Assembly (NCBI RefSeq): GCF_003252795.1
Contig: NZ_QEPQ01000005.1
Span: forward strand, 1-64,000
Length of the DNA: 64,000 nt
Direction of reading: 5' to 3'
Source of the DNA: Haemophilus parainfluenzae
Lineage (GTDB): Bacteria; Pseudomonadota; Gammaproteobacteria; Enterobacterales; Pasteurellaceae
Made by a program: the position numbers and the translations under genes. Positions 44,908 through 53,795 of the stretch are shown here, one piece after another. Under the pieces are notes generated by a model. That model did not search any database. It worked only from the letters and a program-made list of their open reading frames with translations, and was not told the origin of the DNA. How positions within the stretch are numbered: the first letter of the stretch is position 1; each line of letters starts with the position of its first letter.

Positions 44908-45021
44908 AGTAACGTCCTTATTTTAATACAACACGAGGTTAGAGATAGAATTAGAATAATTAATTCTGGGTATATATTACACCCAAAATCAGTTCATAGT
45001 CTTACAAAAAACATGGATTTA

Positions 45022-45035
45022 TTGATATAAAACAG
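45022..45035. promoter_or_regulatory. Possible FNR site upstream of fdhF
   Basis: TTGAT-ATAA-AACAG has one perfect FNR half-site and a 3/5 match in the other. It lies 115 bases upstream of fdhF, after the hycI stop. No sigma-54 promoter (GG-N10-GC type) was recognised here. Confidence 0.4.
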
Positions 45036-45084
45036 GTTTTCGTAATATTTTTAAAATATGTTTAGAAAATCCCCCTCACTTTTT

Positions 45085-45540
45085 CTACAAAACAGGAATC
45101 TCTTCAAGCGATCTTCCCTCTTTTAAAAAATCATACATAAATTGCACAGACTCTTTTACGCCGTCTGTCATCGGAAAGCCAAAAGAAACCAGATCGGGTT
45201 GGAGCCCAACAAAAACAATTTGTTTAATATCTTGTTCCAGTTGTTCAATGAGGTAATTGAGCGGCATATTATGTGTACTCATGAAAAACATTTCCGCAAT
45301 GCTCTCTTTTTCAATGATTCGGATTTTACCTGGCGCTAATTCCATATCAGCCGCATCGAAAATTAAAAGCAGATCGGGTTTCATGTCTCGCACAATATGT
45401 GCAACATTTTCGGGGGCTGAGCCGCCGTCAAGTGCGGTCCAATTTGGCAATGGATTTTCACTTAATAACTGATAGAGATAAGGACCCGCACCGTCATCCC
45501 CCATCATGCTGTTGCCAACAGTTAAGATCACATTATTCAT
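45085..45540 (-). CDS. hycI: Hydrogenase maturation endopeptidase HycI
   Basis: A cytosolic nickel-checking protease that removes the C-terminal tail of the hydrogenase large subunit after the DPCYSCTDR motif. The 151-residue protein has the family's metal ligands: Asp in GNSMMGDDGAGP (near 16), Asp in LLIFDAADM (near 62) and His in STHNMPLNYL (near 90). Start at 45540; a GTG one codon earlier is less likely. It overlaps hycH by eight bases. In E. coli hycI belongs to the hyc operon and hyf has no counterpart, so its presence here gives hyf its own protease. Confidence 0.94.
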   Translation of the reverse strand: MNNVILTVGNSMMGDDGAGPYLYQLLSENPLPNWTALDGGSAPENVAHIVRDMKPDLLLIFDAADMELAPGKIRIIEKESIAEMFFMSTHNMPLNYLIEQLEQDIKQIVFVGLQPDLVSFGFPMTDGVKESVQFMYDFLKEGRSLEEIPVL

Positions 45541-45940
45541 CACGACGTTTCACCATAATATACATCACAGGCTCACGCTGAATCGACGCTAACGTATCCA
45601 TTAGTATTTCGACCCACTCTTGATGTTCTGGGGTAAAATTGGCTTTATTTTCATCCATTGCTTTCGCCAATAAATTGACATGACTGGAATCAATCACAAT
45701 TTCACCAAATCGCATTAAGCCGGCAAATTTACGTTTAGCATCCCCTTCTGGAAAGCTATCTACAAAACGTTGATAAGCATCGTAGTCACAAACCAGTAAT
45801 TTTTTAAAACAATCAATTACGCCAACATGATGACCAATCGCCAAAGAGTAATACATCACCTGTTTTGCTTGCTCTGGCACTTGTTCATCGTTTTCGACGA
45901 AACGTTCGTTTAATAAATAGAAAAAGACTTTCGTTGTCAT
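45533..45940 (-). CDS. hycH: Formate hydrogenlyase maturation protein HycH/HyfJ
   Basis: A cytosolic accessory protein of the HycH family, 135 residues, needed for maturation of the FHL hydrogenase large subunit in E. coli; the mechanism is not settled. Typical phrases are VMYYSLAIGHHVGVIDCFK and GDAKRKFAGLMRFGEIVID. RBS is GGGA. A hairpin separates it from hyfI upstream and it overlaps hycI downstream. Confidence 0.9.
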   Translation of the reverse strand: MTTKVFFYLLNERFVENDEQVPEQAKQVMYYSLAIGHHVGVIDCFKKLLVCDYDAYQRFVDSFPEGDAKRKFAGLMRFGEIVIDSSHVNLLAKAMDENKANFTPEHQEWVEILMDTLASIQREPVMYIMVKRRDE

Positions 45941-45958
45941 AACATTCCCATTTTTATA

Positions 45959-45976
45959 GGGGCAATCACTTGCCCC
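45959..45976 (-). other. Stem-loop between hyfI and hycH
   Basis: GGGGCAA-GTGA-TTGCCCC on the minus strand is a perfect seven-base-pair GC-rich hairpin. It is followed by TATAAAAATG, not a T run, so it is likely a 3' stabiliser or processing site that separates structural genes from the maturation genes. Confidence 0.6.
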
Positions 45977-45984
45977 ATTATTAA

Positions 45985-46761
45985 TTATCCCGAAAACGGC
46001 ATACTAATCGCATGCAAACGATTGACGATTTCGCTTAAACGCGGATCGGCTTCTCGTTCTAGGTATTCACCTAAACGTACACCAAATGGCACTTTGTCAT
46101 TTTCTGTCATCATTGCCATAAATTGGTTAGCGATGTTACCGCCTTGACGATAACCGGCAAGACGACGCGCTTCACGTTCAAGACTAATACGCAAATCCAA
46201 CGGAATAGTTGGGAAACGTAATTTAGCTTCTGCGTTAGGATCAGCTTTTTCTTGTTTACCTTTAAGCTTTTGATCAAGCAAACCAAGTGCTACCGCGAAT
46301 CCATAAATGGTCGCAGCAGGGGTTGGAGGACAGCCAGGGATATACACATCAATTGGTACAATTTGATCACTACCGCCCCAAACACAATAGAGATCGTGGA
46401 AAATACCACCGCCACAACCGCAAGCACCGTAAGAAATACAGATTTTTGGATCTGGTGCAGCTTGGTAAGCACGCATTGCTGGCGTACGCATCGCACGGGT
46501 AACCGCACCAGTGAACAATAAAATGTCCGCATGACGAGGTGAAGCTACTACTTTAATACCAAAACGTTCCGCATCGAATGTTGGCGTAATGGTACTGAAT
46601 ATTTCGATTTCACACCCATTACAACCGCCGCAGTCCACACGATAAACGTAAGCTGAACGTTGAATATCTTTCAGCAACGTTTGTTTCATTTTGGCAATAT
46701 TTTCATCAATACTAAACGGTGTTGATATGCCATTGACCGGCATTGGAATTTGTGTGTTCAT
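45985..46761 (-). CDS. hyfI: Hydrogenase-4 small (NuoB-like) subunit HyfI
   Basis: The electron-transfer small subunit of the FHL hydrogenase, 258 residues, equivalent to HycG and NuoB. The proximal 4Fe-4S ligands are visible in [15 protein letters not shown] (near 44), [10 protein letters not shown] and IPGCPPTP. C-terminal 70 residues are Arg/Glu-rich and typical of HyfI/HycG. Start overlaps the hyfH stop by four bases (ATGA) with GGAGG upstream. Confidence 0.95.
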   Translation of the reverse strand: MNTQIPMPVNGISTPFSIDENIAKMKQTLLKDIQRSAYVYRVDCGGCNGCEIEIFSTITPTFDAERFGIKVVASPRHADILLFTGAVTRAMRTPAMRAYQAAPDPKICISYGACGCGGGIFHDLYCVWGGSDQIVPIDVYIPGCPPTPAATIYGFAVALGLLDQKLKGKQEKADPNAEAKLRFPTIPLDLRISLEREARRLAGYRQGGNIANQFMAMMTENDKVPFGVRLGEYLEREADPRLSEIVNRLHAISMPFSG

Positions 46762-47405
46762 CGTCTTTCGCCTCCTGCTAAAACGTTAGGTAAATCAACC
46801 GCACTTTGTTCTCGTTGCTCGAGCGCTTTTTTGAAATTCAAGCGAACCGGCTCTTTAAAGTCGATTAATTTCATCCGCATATTGGATTCCATATTCGCGG
46901 TTTTTTCTAAGCTGTGCTGACGTTTACAAACCGGACAAGTATGCAACTCCGCCAATTTTTGTTTCACTAATTCAGGTTTATCCAAAGTTTGTTTGAATAA
47001 ATCAATGGTGTAATTCAATTCTTTATAAGAAATAAACGGTTTACCACATTCCTGACAAGTTACTGTTGCAAAGGTGGTTTCTTGGAAAAGATCCTGTTTA
47101 TTGGTCACTGATAATTCAAAATCTTGTGACAAGCAAATGGCTTTGGTTGGACAAACCTCTTCACAACGACCACAGAAAATACAACGACCAAGAAATAATG
47201 ACCATGTACGGTCGCCTGTCACCGGATCTGTTCTCATGGTCAACGCATTAGCTGGACAAGCAATGGTACAAGCCGCACAGACAATACATTGATCAGAATT
47301 AAGTTCCGGTTTACCTCTAAAATCCTCATCGACTTCATAAGGTTTGAACGGATATTTGGTGGTGACATCACCTGCTTTAAATACCGTTTTTAGTAATTTA
47401 AACAT
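46758..47405 (-). CDS. hyfH: Hydrogenase-4 ferredoxin-like subunit HyfH
   Basis: A NuoI/HycF-like 215-residue subunit with two 4Fe-4S binding motifs ([12 protein letters not shown] near 42 and [12 protein letters not shown] near 75) that wire the small subunit to formate dehydrogenase. A C-terminal part has further CxxC pairs ([16 protein letters not shown]), probably a structural metal site. Between hyfG (12 bases) and hyfI (overlap). Confidence 0.95.
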   Translation of the reverse strand: MFKLLKTVFKAGDVTTKYPFKPYEVDEDFRGKPELNSDQCIVCAACTIACPANALTMRTDPVTGDRTWSLFLGRCIFCGRCEEVCPTKAICLSQDFELSVTNKQDLFQETTFATVTCQECGKPFISYKELNYTIDLFKQTLDKPELVKQKLAELHTCPVCKRQHSLEKTANMESNMRMKLIDFKEPVRLNFKKALEQREQSAVDLPNVLAGGERR

Positions 47406-47417
47406 TTTCCGCCTCCC

Positions 47418-49148
47418 CTATTTCAATGGTGAATTTTTACGTTCGATACCGTAGCGTTCAATCTCTTTATAATCCACGGTTTTCGCTTTGCGTTTACGCA
47501 CATCCACCACGGTGACACGGTCGGTACAAGAATAGCAAGGGTCAAGGCTACCAATAATAAGTGGTGCATCAGACACTGTATTGCCACGCAACATATAGCG
47601 TAATGTTGGCCAGTTAGCATAAGTAGCAGCACGACAACGCCAACGGAAAAGTTTTTGGTTGTCGCCTAGCATTGACCAGTGAATATCTTCGCCACGTGGC
47701 GCTTCCGTAATCCCTAAAGCAAAACGTCCAGGCGTATAATTGAAACCTTCTTTTAAGATTTCACCACTTGGCAAATTGTCCACCATGTAATCGATGATAT
47801 TCATGGATTCAAACACTTCATTAATCCGCACTTTCACACGAGATAACACGTCACCATTGGCTTCAGTGAAGAGATTGAAAGGAACATCGCCATAACCGGA
47901 GAACGGATGTACTTTACGCACATCACGAGCAAAGCCAGAACCACGAATCATTGGACCAACCGGACTAAAGTCACGAGCGATATCTTTTGCCAATACACCG
48001 ACACCTACCGTACGTTGTTCCATATTCGGTGTATTTAATAAAATATCAGTCAAGGTTTTGAGTTCTTCACGCATTTCGCCGATAAGTTTGATACATTGCT
48101 CACGTTGATGTTTCAACATATCACGACGCACACCACCGATAAGGTTAATACCATAGGTTTTACGTGCACCGGTTAGCACTTCTGCCAAGGTCATAGATTT
48201 TTCACGAACGCGGAAGAATTGCATAAAGCCAGTATCAAAGCCGGTAAAGTGACTAGATAGGCCTAAGTTTAATAAGTGACTGTGTAAACGTTCTACTTCT
48301 AATAAAATCGCACGAATCCATTCAGCGCGTTTTGGAATTTGAATCCCCAAAGCACTTTCGACGGAATTAGCATAGGCCACACTATGTGTGAAACCACAAA
48401 TCCCACATACACGGTCAGCCAGGAAGTTAACTTGGTCGTAATCCATACGGGTTTCTGCCAATTTTTCCATACCACGGTGCACATAGAACAAACGATAGTC
48501 CGCATCAATGATATCTTCCCCATCCACGAACAAACGGAAGTGTCCAGGTTCATCGGAAGTGATATGTAACGGGCCAAGAGGAACGATACGTGCTTCCCCT
48601 TTTTCGTTAATAAATTCGTATGTTTCTGTCGCGGTTGTCGGATCGGGACGTAAACGATAATCCATTGAGTCTTTACGTAATGGATAAAGATCATCCGGCC
48701 AATCATCTGGCAACACTAAGCGGCGTTGGTCTGGTAAACCGACGGCTTTCAAACCATACATGTCAAATAATTCACGTTCGCCCCAAACAGCCGCTTTGAC
48801 TTTTGGTGTCACAGACGGAAATTCTAAGCTCACAGGATCAACTAAGGCTTTAATAGTGATAAAGGTTTTGACTTCCCCTTCCATGGAAAGTACGTAGTAC
48901 ACTGCATAGTTGCCATGAATTGAACGCTCATCATTCCCGAATACCAACGGTAACCAACCTTCATGTTGATAATAAAGGTATTCAACAACATCAGGTAACA
49001 TATTGGTTTTAATGGTAAGTGTAACCTGATTTGGTGTTGACCACTCCTCATCCAAAATAGTATTTGGAAATTTTGCATTGACTGCTTCAATGTAATTTTT
49101 GCCAATCATTTTGGCTGGATCGACTGATGTATTTTTAGTTAATTCCAT
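47418..49148 (-). CDS. hyfG: Hydrogenase-4 large (catalytic NiFe) subunit HyfG
   Basis: The catalytic subunit that makes H2, 576 residues, fused NuoC-like (1-170) plus NuoD-like (180-576) domains as in HycE. NiFe ligands lie in DRVCGICGFTHS (near 240) and DPCYSCTDR (near 540). The final 32 residues (VTVVDVRKRKAK... to NSPLK) are the expected tail removed by HycI after the Arg. Start at 49148 (MELTKN) follows AGGAGG; the 14 upstream codons lie in the hyfF overlap. Confidence 0.97.
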   Translation of the reverse strand: MELTKNTSVDPAKMIGKNYIEAVNAKFPNTILDEEWSTPNQVTLTIKTNMLPDVVEYLYYQHEGWLPLVFGNDERSIHGNYAVYYVLSMEGEVKTFITIKALVDPVSLEFPSVTPKVKAAVWGERELFDMYGLKAVGLPDQRRLVLPDDWPDDLYPLRKDSMDYRLRPDPTTATETYEFINEKGEARIVPLGPLHITSDEPGHFRLFVDGEDIIDADYRLFYVHRGMEKLAETRMDYDQVNFLADRVCGICGFTHSVAYANSVESALGIQIPKRAEWIRAILLEVERLHSHLLNLGLSSHFTGFDTGFMQFFRVREKSMTLAEVLTGARKTYGINLIGGVRRDMLKHQREQCIKLIGEMREELKTLTDILLNTPNMEQRTVGVGVLAKDIARDFSPVGPMIRGSGFARDVRKVHPFSGYGDVPFNLFTEANGDVLSRVKVRINEVFESMNIIDYMVDNLPSGEILKEGFNYTPGRFALGITEAPRGEDIHWSMLGDNQKLFRWRCRAATYANWPTLRYMLRGNTVSDAPLIIGSLDPCYSCTDRVTVVDVRKRKAKTVDYKEIERYGIERKNSPLK

Positions 49149-49168
49149 ATATTTATCCCTCCTGTCGA

Positions 49169-50707
49169 TCATTGCGCTAAACTTTGCCAAGGTAAAACTA
49201 ACATTTCACCAAAAGACACTTGTTCAGATCCGAGTACAATTCCGACCGCACTTTTTAATAACTGCAAAATTGGTTCGGCAATATGAATACCCATAATAAA
49301 CATGAATAACAATAAAATTGCCATCGCCACGAGTGAAACTTTGTTCACATCTCCCACTTCAACATTATCCGGTTGTTTGCCTAATACAGTTTTTAATACC
49401 ATTAAAGACAATCCAGCTAACACGATAGTGAGTAAAATTAAACAGAACACCATTAACCAAGTTTTACCTGCGTAAATACCGGCAACAGCAATACTGAATT
49501 CACTGACGAACACGTTAAATGGTGGGATACCACCTAGTGCTAATGCACCACCGGCAAATAACACCGCCGTCATTGGTGCGACACGCCATAAACCACGTAC
49601 TTGGTTCATATCACGGGTTTTATATTTTAATAATATGTTACCTGAAGCACAGAATAACAAGGTTTTCGCTAAACTATGGTTGATGGTATGTAATAAACCC
49701 GCAAATACACCGATTGGGCCACCTAAACCAAAGGCAAAGCTAATTAACCCCATGTTTTCAATACTGGAATATGCCAATAAACGTTTGATATCGAATTGGA
49801 CGATAATAAACAACGCCGCCACTAATACAGAGAGTAAACCAAATACCAACAATAAGGTTTGCGGGTATGTAGAACCGACTGCTTTAGAAACTAAGATGTA
49901 ATAACGCAATACCACCAACATGGCACAATTCAATAATACAGCTGATAGAATCGCACTCACTGGACTTGGTGCCTCACTGTGTGCATCAGACAACCAAGTA
50001 TGCATTGGAAATAGACCGCATTTAGTACCAAACCCAACCAAAATAAAGGCAAAAGCAAGATACATGAGCATTGGATTCAAACCCGCTGCCTGTTGATTGA
50101 TTTCTGTCCAGAAAATAGCTTGGCTTGGATCAGCTAAAAGATTTGTTCCATTAGAGAACGTTAAAATTGTGCCATACAATCCAAACGCCACCCCAACTGA
50201 ACAAATAATGATGTATTTCCATGCGGCTTCAAGAGAAGTTTTTTGTTTATATGTGCCAACCAAGAACGCAGAACTTAATGTAGTTGCCTCAATGGCTGCC
50301 CACATCAAAATCACATTATTGGTGATCACAGAAATAATCATGGTGAAGAAAAACAAATGCAAAAAGCCGTAATAATTGCAGTATGTTTTTAAATCAAGAT
50401 GCCCTTCACGATATTCCGTACCAATGTAGCCGATAGAATAAATACTGGCTAATGTTCCGACAATAGCGATGAGACCTAAGAAAATAGCAGATAGACTGTC
50501 GATGTAAACCCAGTTATTTAATGCACTGATTTCCCCCTGAGTTAGCACGCCATTAATAATTTGTAAGGCAAATGCTAACATCAAAATCAAACCTGTAACA
50601 TGAAGTGCGGTACAAATTGTCCGTGCTTTTGTCACGCCACAAGCGAAACTGGCAAGTGATATTGCTAAAGGTGCGATTAATAACGCGATTATCCATTGTT
50701 CATACAT
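49169..50707 (-). CDS. hyfF: Hydrogenase-4 membrane subunit HyfF (NuoN/L-like)
   Basis: An antiporter-type membrane subunit of 512 residues and about 13-14 helices. It has the proton-channel features of complex I-like subunits: Glu in MWAAIEATTLSS, Lys in GFGTKCGLFPMHTWLSDAHSEAPSPVSA, and His in LLHTINHSLAKTLLF. With HyfB and HyfD it gives three antiporter-like subunits; E. coli Hyc has only one. This is the basis for expecting ion pumping. 20 bases lie before hyfG. Confidence 0.95.
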   Translation of the reverse strand: MYEQWIIALLIAPLAISLASFACGVTKARTICTALHVTGLILMLAFALQIINGVLTQGEISALNNWVYIDSLSAIFLGLIAIVGTLASIYSIGYIGTEYREGHLDLKTYCNYYGFLHLFFFTMIISVITNNVILMWAAIEATTLSSAFLVGTYKQKTSLEAAWKYIIICSVGVAFGLYGTILTFSNGTNLLADPSQAIFWTEINQQAAGLNPMLMYLAFAFILVGFGTKCGLFPMHTWLSDAHSEAPSPVSAILSAVLLNCAMLVVLRYYILVSKAVGSTYPQTLLLVFGLLSVLVAALFIIVQFDIKRLLAYSSIENMGLISFAFGLGGPIGVFAGLLHTINHSLAKTLLFCASGNILLKYKTRDMNQVRGLWRVAPMTAVLFAGGALALGGIPPFNVFVSEFSIAVAGIYAGKTWLMVFCLILLTIVLAGLSLMVLKTVLGKQPDNVEVGDVNKVSLVAMAILLLFMFIMGIHIAEPILQLLKSAVGIVLGSEQVSFGEMLVLPWQSLAQ

Positions 50708-50711
50708 AGCG

Positions 50712-51350
50712 TTACCCCTTCAAACTCATAAGTTGTTTTGCATCTAATGAATGGAATGTACGGTAAATTTTGTTTACCAACACCACCATTATGATGACGG
50801 CAAAGATAGCATCTGTGGCAATTCCGATTTCCACTAACTCAGGTGCTTTATTTGCCAATAAGGCTAATGTGAGATGAGAACCGTTTTCCATCAAACAATA
50901 ACCGAATACTTGTTTTACGATATTGCGTTGGCTAACAATGCACACTAAACCTAATAAGAAGTGGCTTAATGACACTGATAGTGCCGGTTTAAGATGGGCA
51001 ACCAACGGTAAATCGATTGGGACAACGACAAAGTAGCACAATGTCACTATCACTGCTGTGATCGGGATCAACCAAGCGACATTTATTCCAGCTGGAGTTT
51101 GACTTTCATCAACTTTTTTCATCGCATAGATTAAAATCGCGGGTACCAAAACCACTTTGGTAATAAATGCGCTGATTGACCACATATAAAGTTCATGAGC
51201 TTGCATTTCATTGGCAAGATAGACAAAGAGTAATACCAACACCAACGATTGCAAACCGTAAAACAATGCAGCTTTTTTGGCGGTTCTAACCATAATTACG
51301 CAAAGAGAGGTAATAATGAGTAAACACGCAAGTCCATTTATCATTAACAT
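50712..51350 (-). CDS. hyfE: Hydrogenase-4 membrane subunit HyfE (NuoK-like)
   Basis: A 212-residue membrane subunit, about six or seven helices, with NuoK-like AFITKVVLVPAILIYAMKKVDE in its first half. HyfE is unique to Hyf-type (hydrogenase-4 and related MBH/CO-linked) complexes and has no Hyc counterpart. Start chosen at 51350, where GGAGG is five bases upstream; the second Met is also possible. Four bases after its stop hyfF begins. Confidence 0.94.
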   Translation of the reverse strand: MLMINGLACLLIITSLCVIMVRTAKKAALFYGLQSLVLVLLFVYLANEMQAHELYMWSISAFITKVVLVPAILIYAMKKVDESQTPAGINVAWLIPITAVIVTLCYFVVVPIDLPLVAHLKPALSVSLSHFLLGLVCIVSQRNIVKQVFGYCLMENGSHLTLALLANKAPELVEIGIATDAIFAVIIMVVLVNKIYRTFHSLDAKQLMSLKG

Positions 51351-51365
51351 AGAGTCCTCCTTAAC

Positions 51366-52811
51366 CTAACCCGCCAAACCTAGCCAATATGCTGCAATGA
51401 AGCTAGAGCATACAGACATCACCATGAGAATCACTAATACGATACTCATTGAAAATGTAATTGGTTGTGCTTCAGCCACTGCTTCTGACGGTTTACCGAT
51501 GACGCATTGTCCGAATTTATACAACAACCATACGAATGTTGCAGTAGATTCAACTAAAGCAAGTACCATTAACCAAGTAATCCAGCCATATTCATGGCCT
51601 AATTCAAATCCGGCCGCAAATAATGGATATTTACTGAAGAATCCGTTAAACGGTGGTACCCCGGCAATCGCTAATGCTGCTACACCAAATCCAGCCCCTA
51701 CCACTGGCATTGTACGCATAATGCCTTGTAGTAATGGCATAGAACGAGTTCCTGTCGCATAACTTAATGAACCCGCAACCAAGAAGAATAAGCTTTTCGC
51801 GAAAGCATGGTTGAAGATGTAGCTAATCGCTGCCACAAAAGCCAATTTAGAACCTAATGCAGCAAGAGAAATCCCAATGAAAATATAAGACAGTTGGGTA
51901 ATGGTTGAATACGCCAATAAACGTTTTAAGTCAGTTTGTGGCAAGTACATCAAGAAGCCATAAATTAAGGTAATCATCGCCATGATGATGCCGACTTCAC
52001 CCACAATATGTGGAATCTCACCAGCAGACATAACAGAACGAGCGAAGATATACACCCCAACTTTAACCATTGATGCAGCGTGCAAATACGCACTCACCGG
52101 TGTAGGTGCTTCCATTGCATTCGGCAACCAAATTTGCATTGGTAATTGCGCTGATTTACCCCACGCAGCAAACATCACACCGAATAGCACGATGGTTTTC
52201 GCACCCGGATCTAAATGTTCTAACGCTGTGATAGAGAAAGTACCTGATTGGCTGAACAAATACGCTGCGGCAATATATAACCCGATTGCTCCCACGTGGG
52301 TGATAATCAAGGCTTTCATTGCTGCTGCTTGAGCTTTTGGTGTTTGATAATAACTGATCAATGCCCAAGAACATCCCCCGGTAATTTCGAAGAACAATAA
52401 TTGTCCTGCTAAAGTTGAGGAATACACCAAGCCCGCCATGGCACCGATAAAAATGAGCAAGAAGGCATAAAAACGTGGTAACCCATTATGTGGGTGTTCA
52501 CGATTTTTATCGGTTAAGTAACCGCAAGAATATAGGCAGATTAAGAAACCTAAGGCCACAACGGCGAAGGCAATTAGTGTACTAACTGCATCAAGAGTTA
52601 CACCAAAGATCGCGGTTTTATCAAACGCGACAATGTCATAAGTGACACTTTGATGTCCATCAGCAAACCATTGTCTGGCGACTAACATGGTGCCTAACGT
52701 AGCAAGCGCTGCAAATACAGTGGCAATTTGAGCAAAGTGTTTTTTGTTCAAACCAACAATAAACGCCCCGACGAAAGGTAAAATGATTGTAATCAGAGCT
52801 AAACGTTCCAT
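51366..52811 (-). CDS. hyfD: Hydrogenase-4 membrane subunit HyfD (antiporter-like)
   Basis: An antiporter-like subunit of 481 residues with about 14 helices. Diagnostic points are FFEITGGCSWALISYY, the channel Lys in AAWGKSAQLPMQIWLPNAMEAPTPVSAYLHAASMVKVGVY, and IFNHAFAKSLFFLVAG. HyfD is absent from Hyc complexes, confirming the FHL-2 type. RBS AGGAGG. Confidence 0.95.
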   Translation of the reverse strand: MERLALITIILPFVGAFIVGLNKKHFAQIATVFAALATLGTMLVARQWFADGHQSVTYDIVAFDKTAIFGVTLDAVSTLIAFAVVALGFLICLYSCGYLTDKNREHPHNGLPRFYAFLLIFIGAMAGLVYSSTLAGQLLFFEITGGCSWALISYYQTPKAQAAAMKALIITHVGAIGLYIAAAYLFSQSGTFSITALEHLDPGAKTIVLFGVMFAAWGKSAQLPMQIWLPNAMEAPTPVSAYLHAASMVKVGVYIFARSVMSAGEIPHIVGEVGIIMAMITLIYGFLMYLPQTDLKRLLAYSTITQLSYIFIGISLAALGSKLAFVAAISYIFNHAFAKSLFFLVAGSLSYATGTRSMPLLQGIMRTMPVVGAGFGVAALAIAGVPPFNGFFSKYPLFAAGFELGHEYGWITWLMVLALVESTATFVWLLYKFGQCVIGKPSEAVAEAQPITFSMSIVLVILMVMSVCSSFIAAYWLGLAG

Positions 52812-52822
52812 ATTTGTCCTCC

Positions 52823-53785
52823 TTACAACCCTGTGAAGTAAAATACAAACGCCAACACAGAAATGCCGAAGCCGACCACGGTTAAACGTCCTGTTAACAT
52901 AAAGCGGGTACGAGAGAGTGTGTTTTCAAAGACACAAGCCAACACGAACACCACGAATAATTTCACGAAGAATAAAACACCGCCTAAAATGACCGCACTT
53001 AAGCTCATCTCTGTCGGGATACCAAACGGAAGCAACACGCTCACAAAGATAGATGCTACAACCATGGATTTTAAGCTTAAGCCGACTTTTAATAAGGCGA
53101 GTGCTGGACCAGAGTATTCTGTCAATGGACCTTCTTGTAATTCTTGTTCCGCTTCCGCCAAATCGAATGGAATTTTACCCATCTCAATAAATACGGCGAA
53201 GAATGCCGCAGCGATAGCAATCACTGTCGCAATTGGATATTGCCAAGTGTTTTCGGAAAGCGCATTACCGATAACCGCAAAATTGGTTGAACCGGCAATT
53301 AAAGCAATCACAAGGAATGCCAACATGAGAATTGGTTCTACCAAGACACCTAATGTGACTTCACGACTTGCCCCTAAACTTGAGAATGTGCTGTTTGAAT
53401 CCAAACCCGCAATTGAAAAGAAGAAACGGAACAAGGCGAATAAGTAAATCACGGTGATTAAATCACTGCCTGCGCCAAACGGTGCAACACGAGTAAATAA
53501 AGGTAAGCTCATGGCAACTACCATCACGGTGCTAATTAGCACATAAGGCATCACTTTAGAAACCCAACCCGCATTGTCAGGCCAAATATTTTGACGTTTC
53601 ATTAATTTCGCAATGTCGCGATAATCTTGTAACACGCCTGGACCGCGACGAGATTGAATGCGAGCACGGATCATACGTGAAATACCGGAAAATAACGGTG
53701 CAAGGGCAAGTAAAATCAAGGCTTGCACAATGGCAAAAACAAACATTCCGGCAGATGTTGCAATTTCCGAAGGTAACGTAATCAT
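52823..53785 (-). CDS. hyfC: Hydrogenase-4 membrane subunit HyfC (NuoH-like)
   Basis: A 320-residue NuoH/HycD-like membrane subunit linking the soluble arm to the antiporter modules. Family motifs are GPGVLQDYRDIAKLMKRQNIWP (near 50) and IEMGKIPFDLAEAEQELQEGPLTEYSG (near 205), rich in charged residues at the presumed proton-coupling site. Start at 53785 (MITLPSE) has AGGAGG upstream; a TTG two codons earlier is rejected. Confidence 0.95.
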   Translation of the reverse strand: MITLPSEIATSAGMFVFAIVQALILLALAPLFSGISRMIRARIQSRRGPGVLQDYRDIAKLMKRQNIWPDNAGWVSKVMPYVLISTVMVVAMSLPLFTRVAPFGAGSDLITVIYLFALFRFFFSIAGLDSNSTFSSLGASREVTLGVLVEPILMLAFLVIALIAGSTNFAVIGNALSENTWQYPIATVIAIAAAFFAVFIEMGKIPFDLAEAEQELQEGPLTEYSGPALALLKVGLSLKSMVVASIFVSVLLPFGIPTEMSLSAVILGGVLFFVKLFVVFVLACVFENTLSRTRFMLTGRLTVVGFGISVLAFVFYFTGL

Positions 53786-53795
53786 CTTCAACCTC

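Noticed and set aside
44908-45084. Sigma-54/FhlA promoter for fdhF
   Set aside because: No TGGCAC-N5-TTGC element could be found in this spacer.
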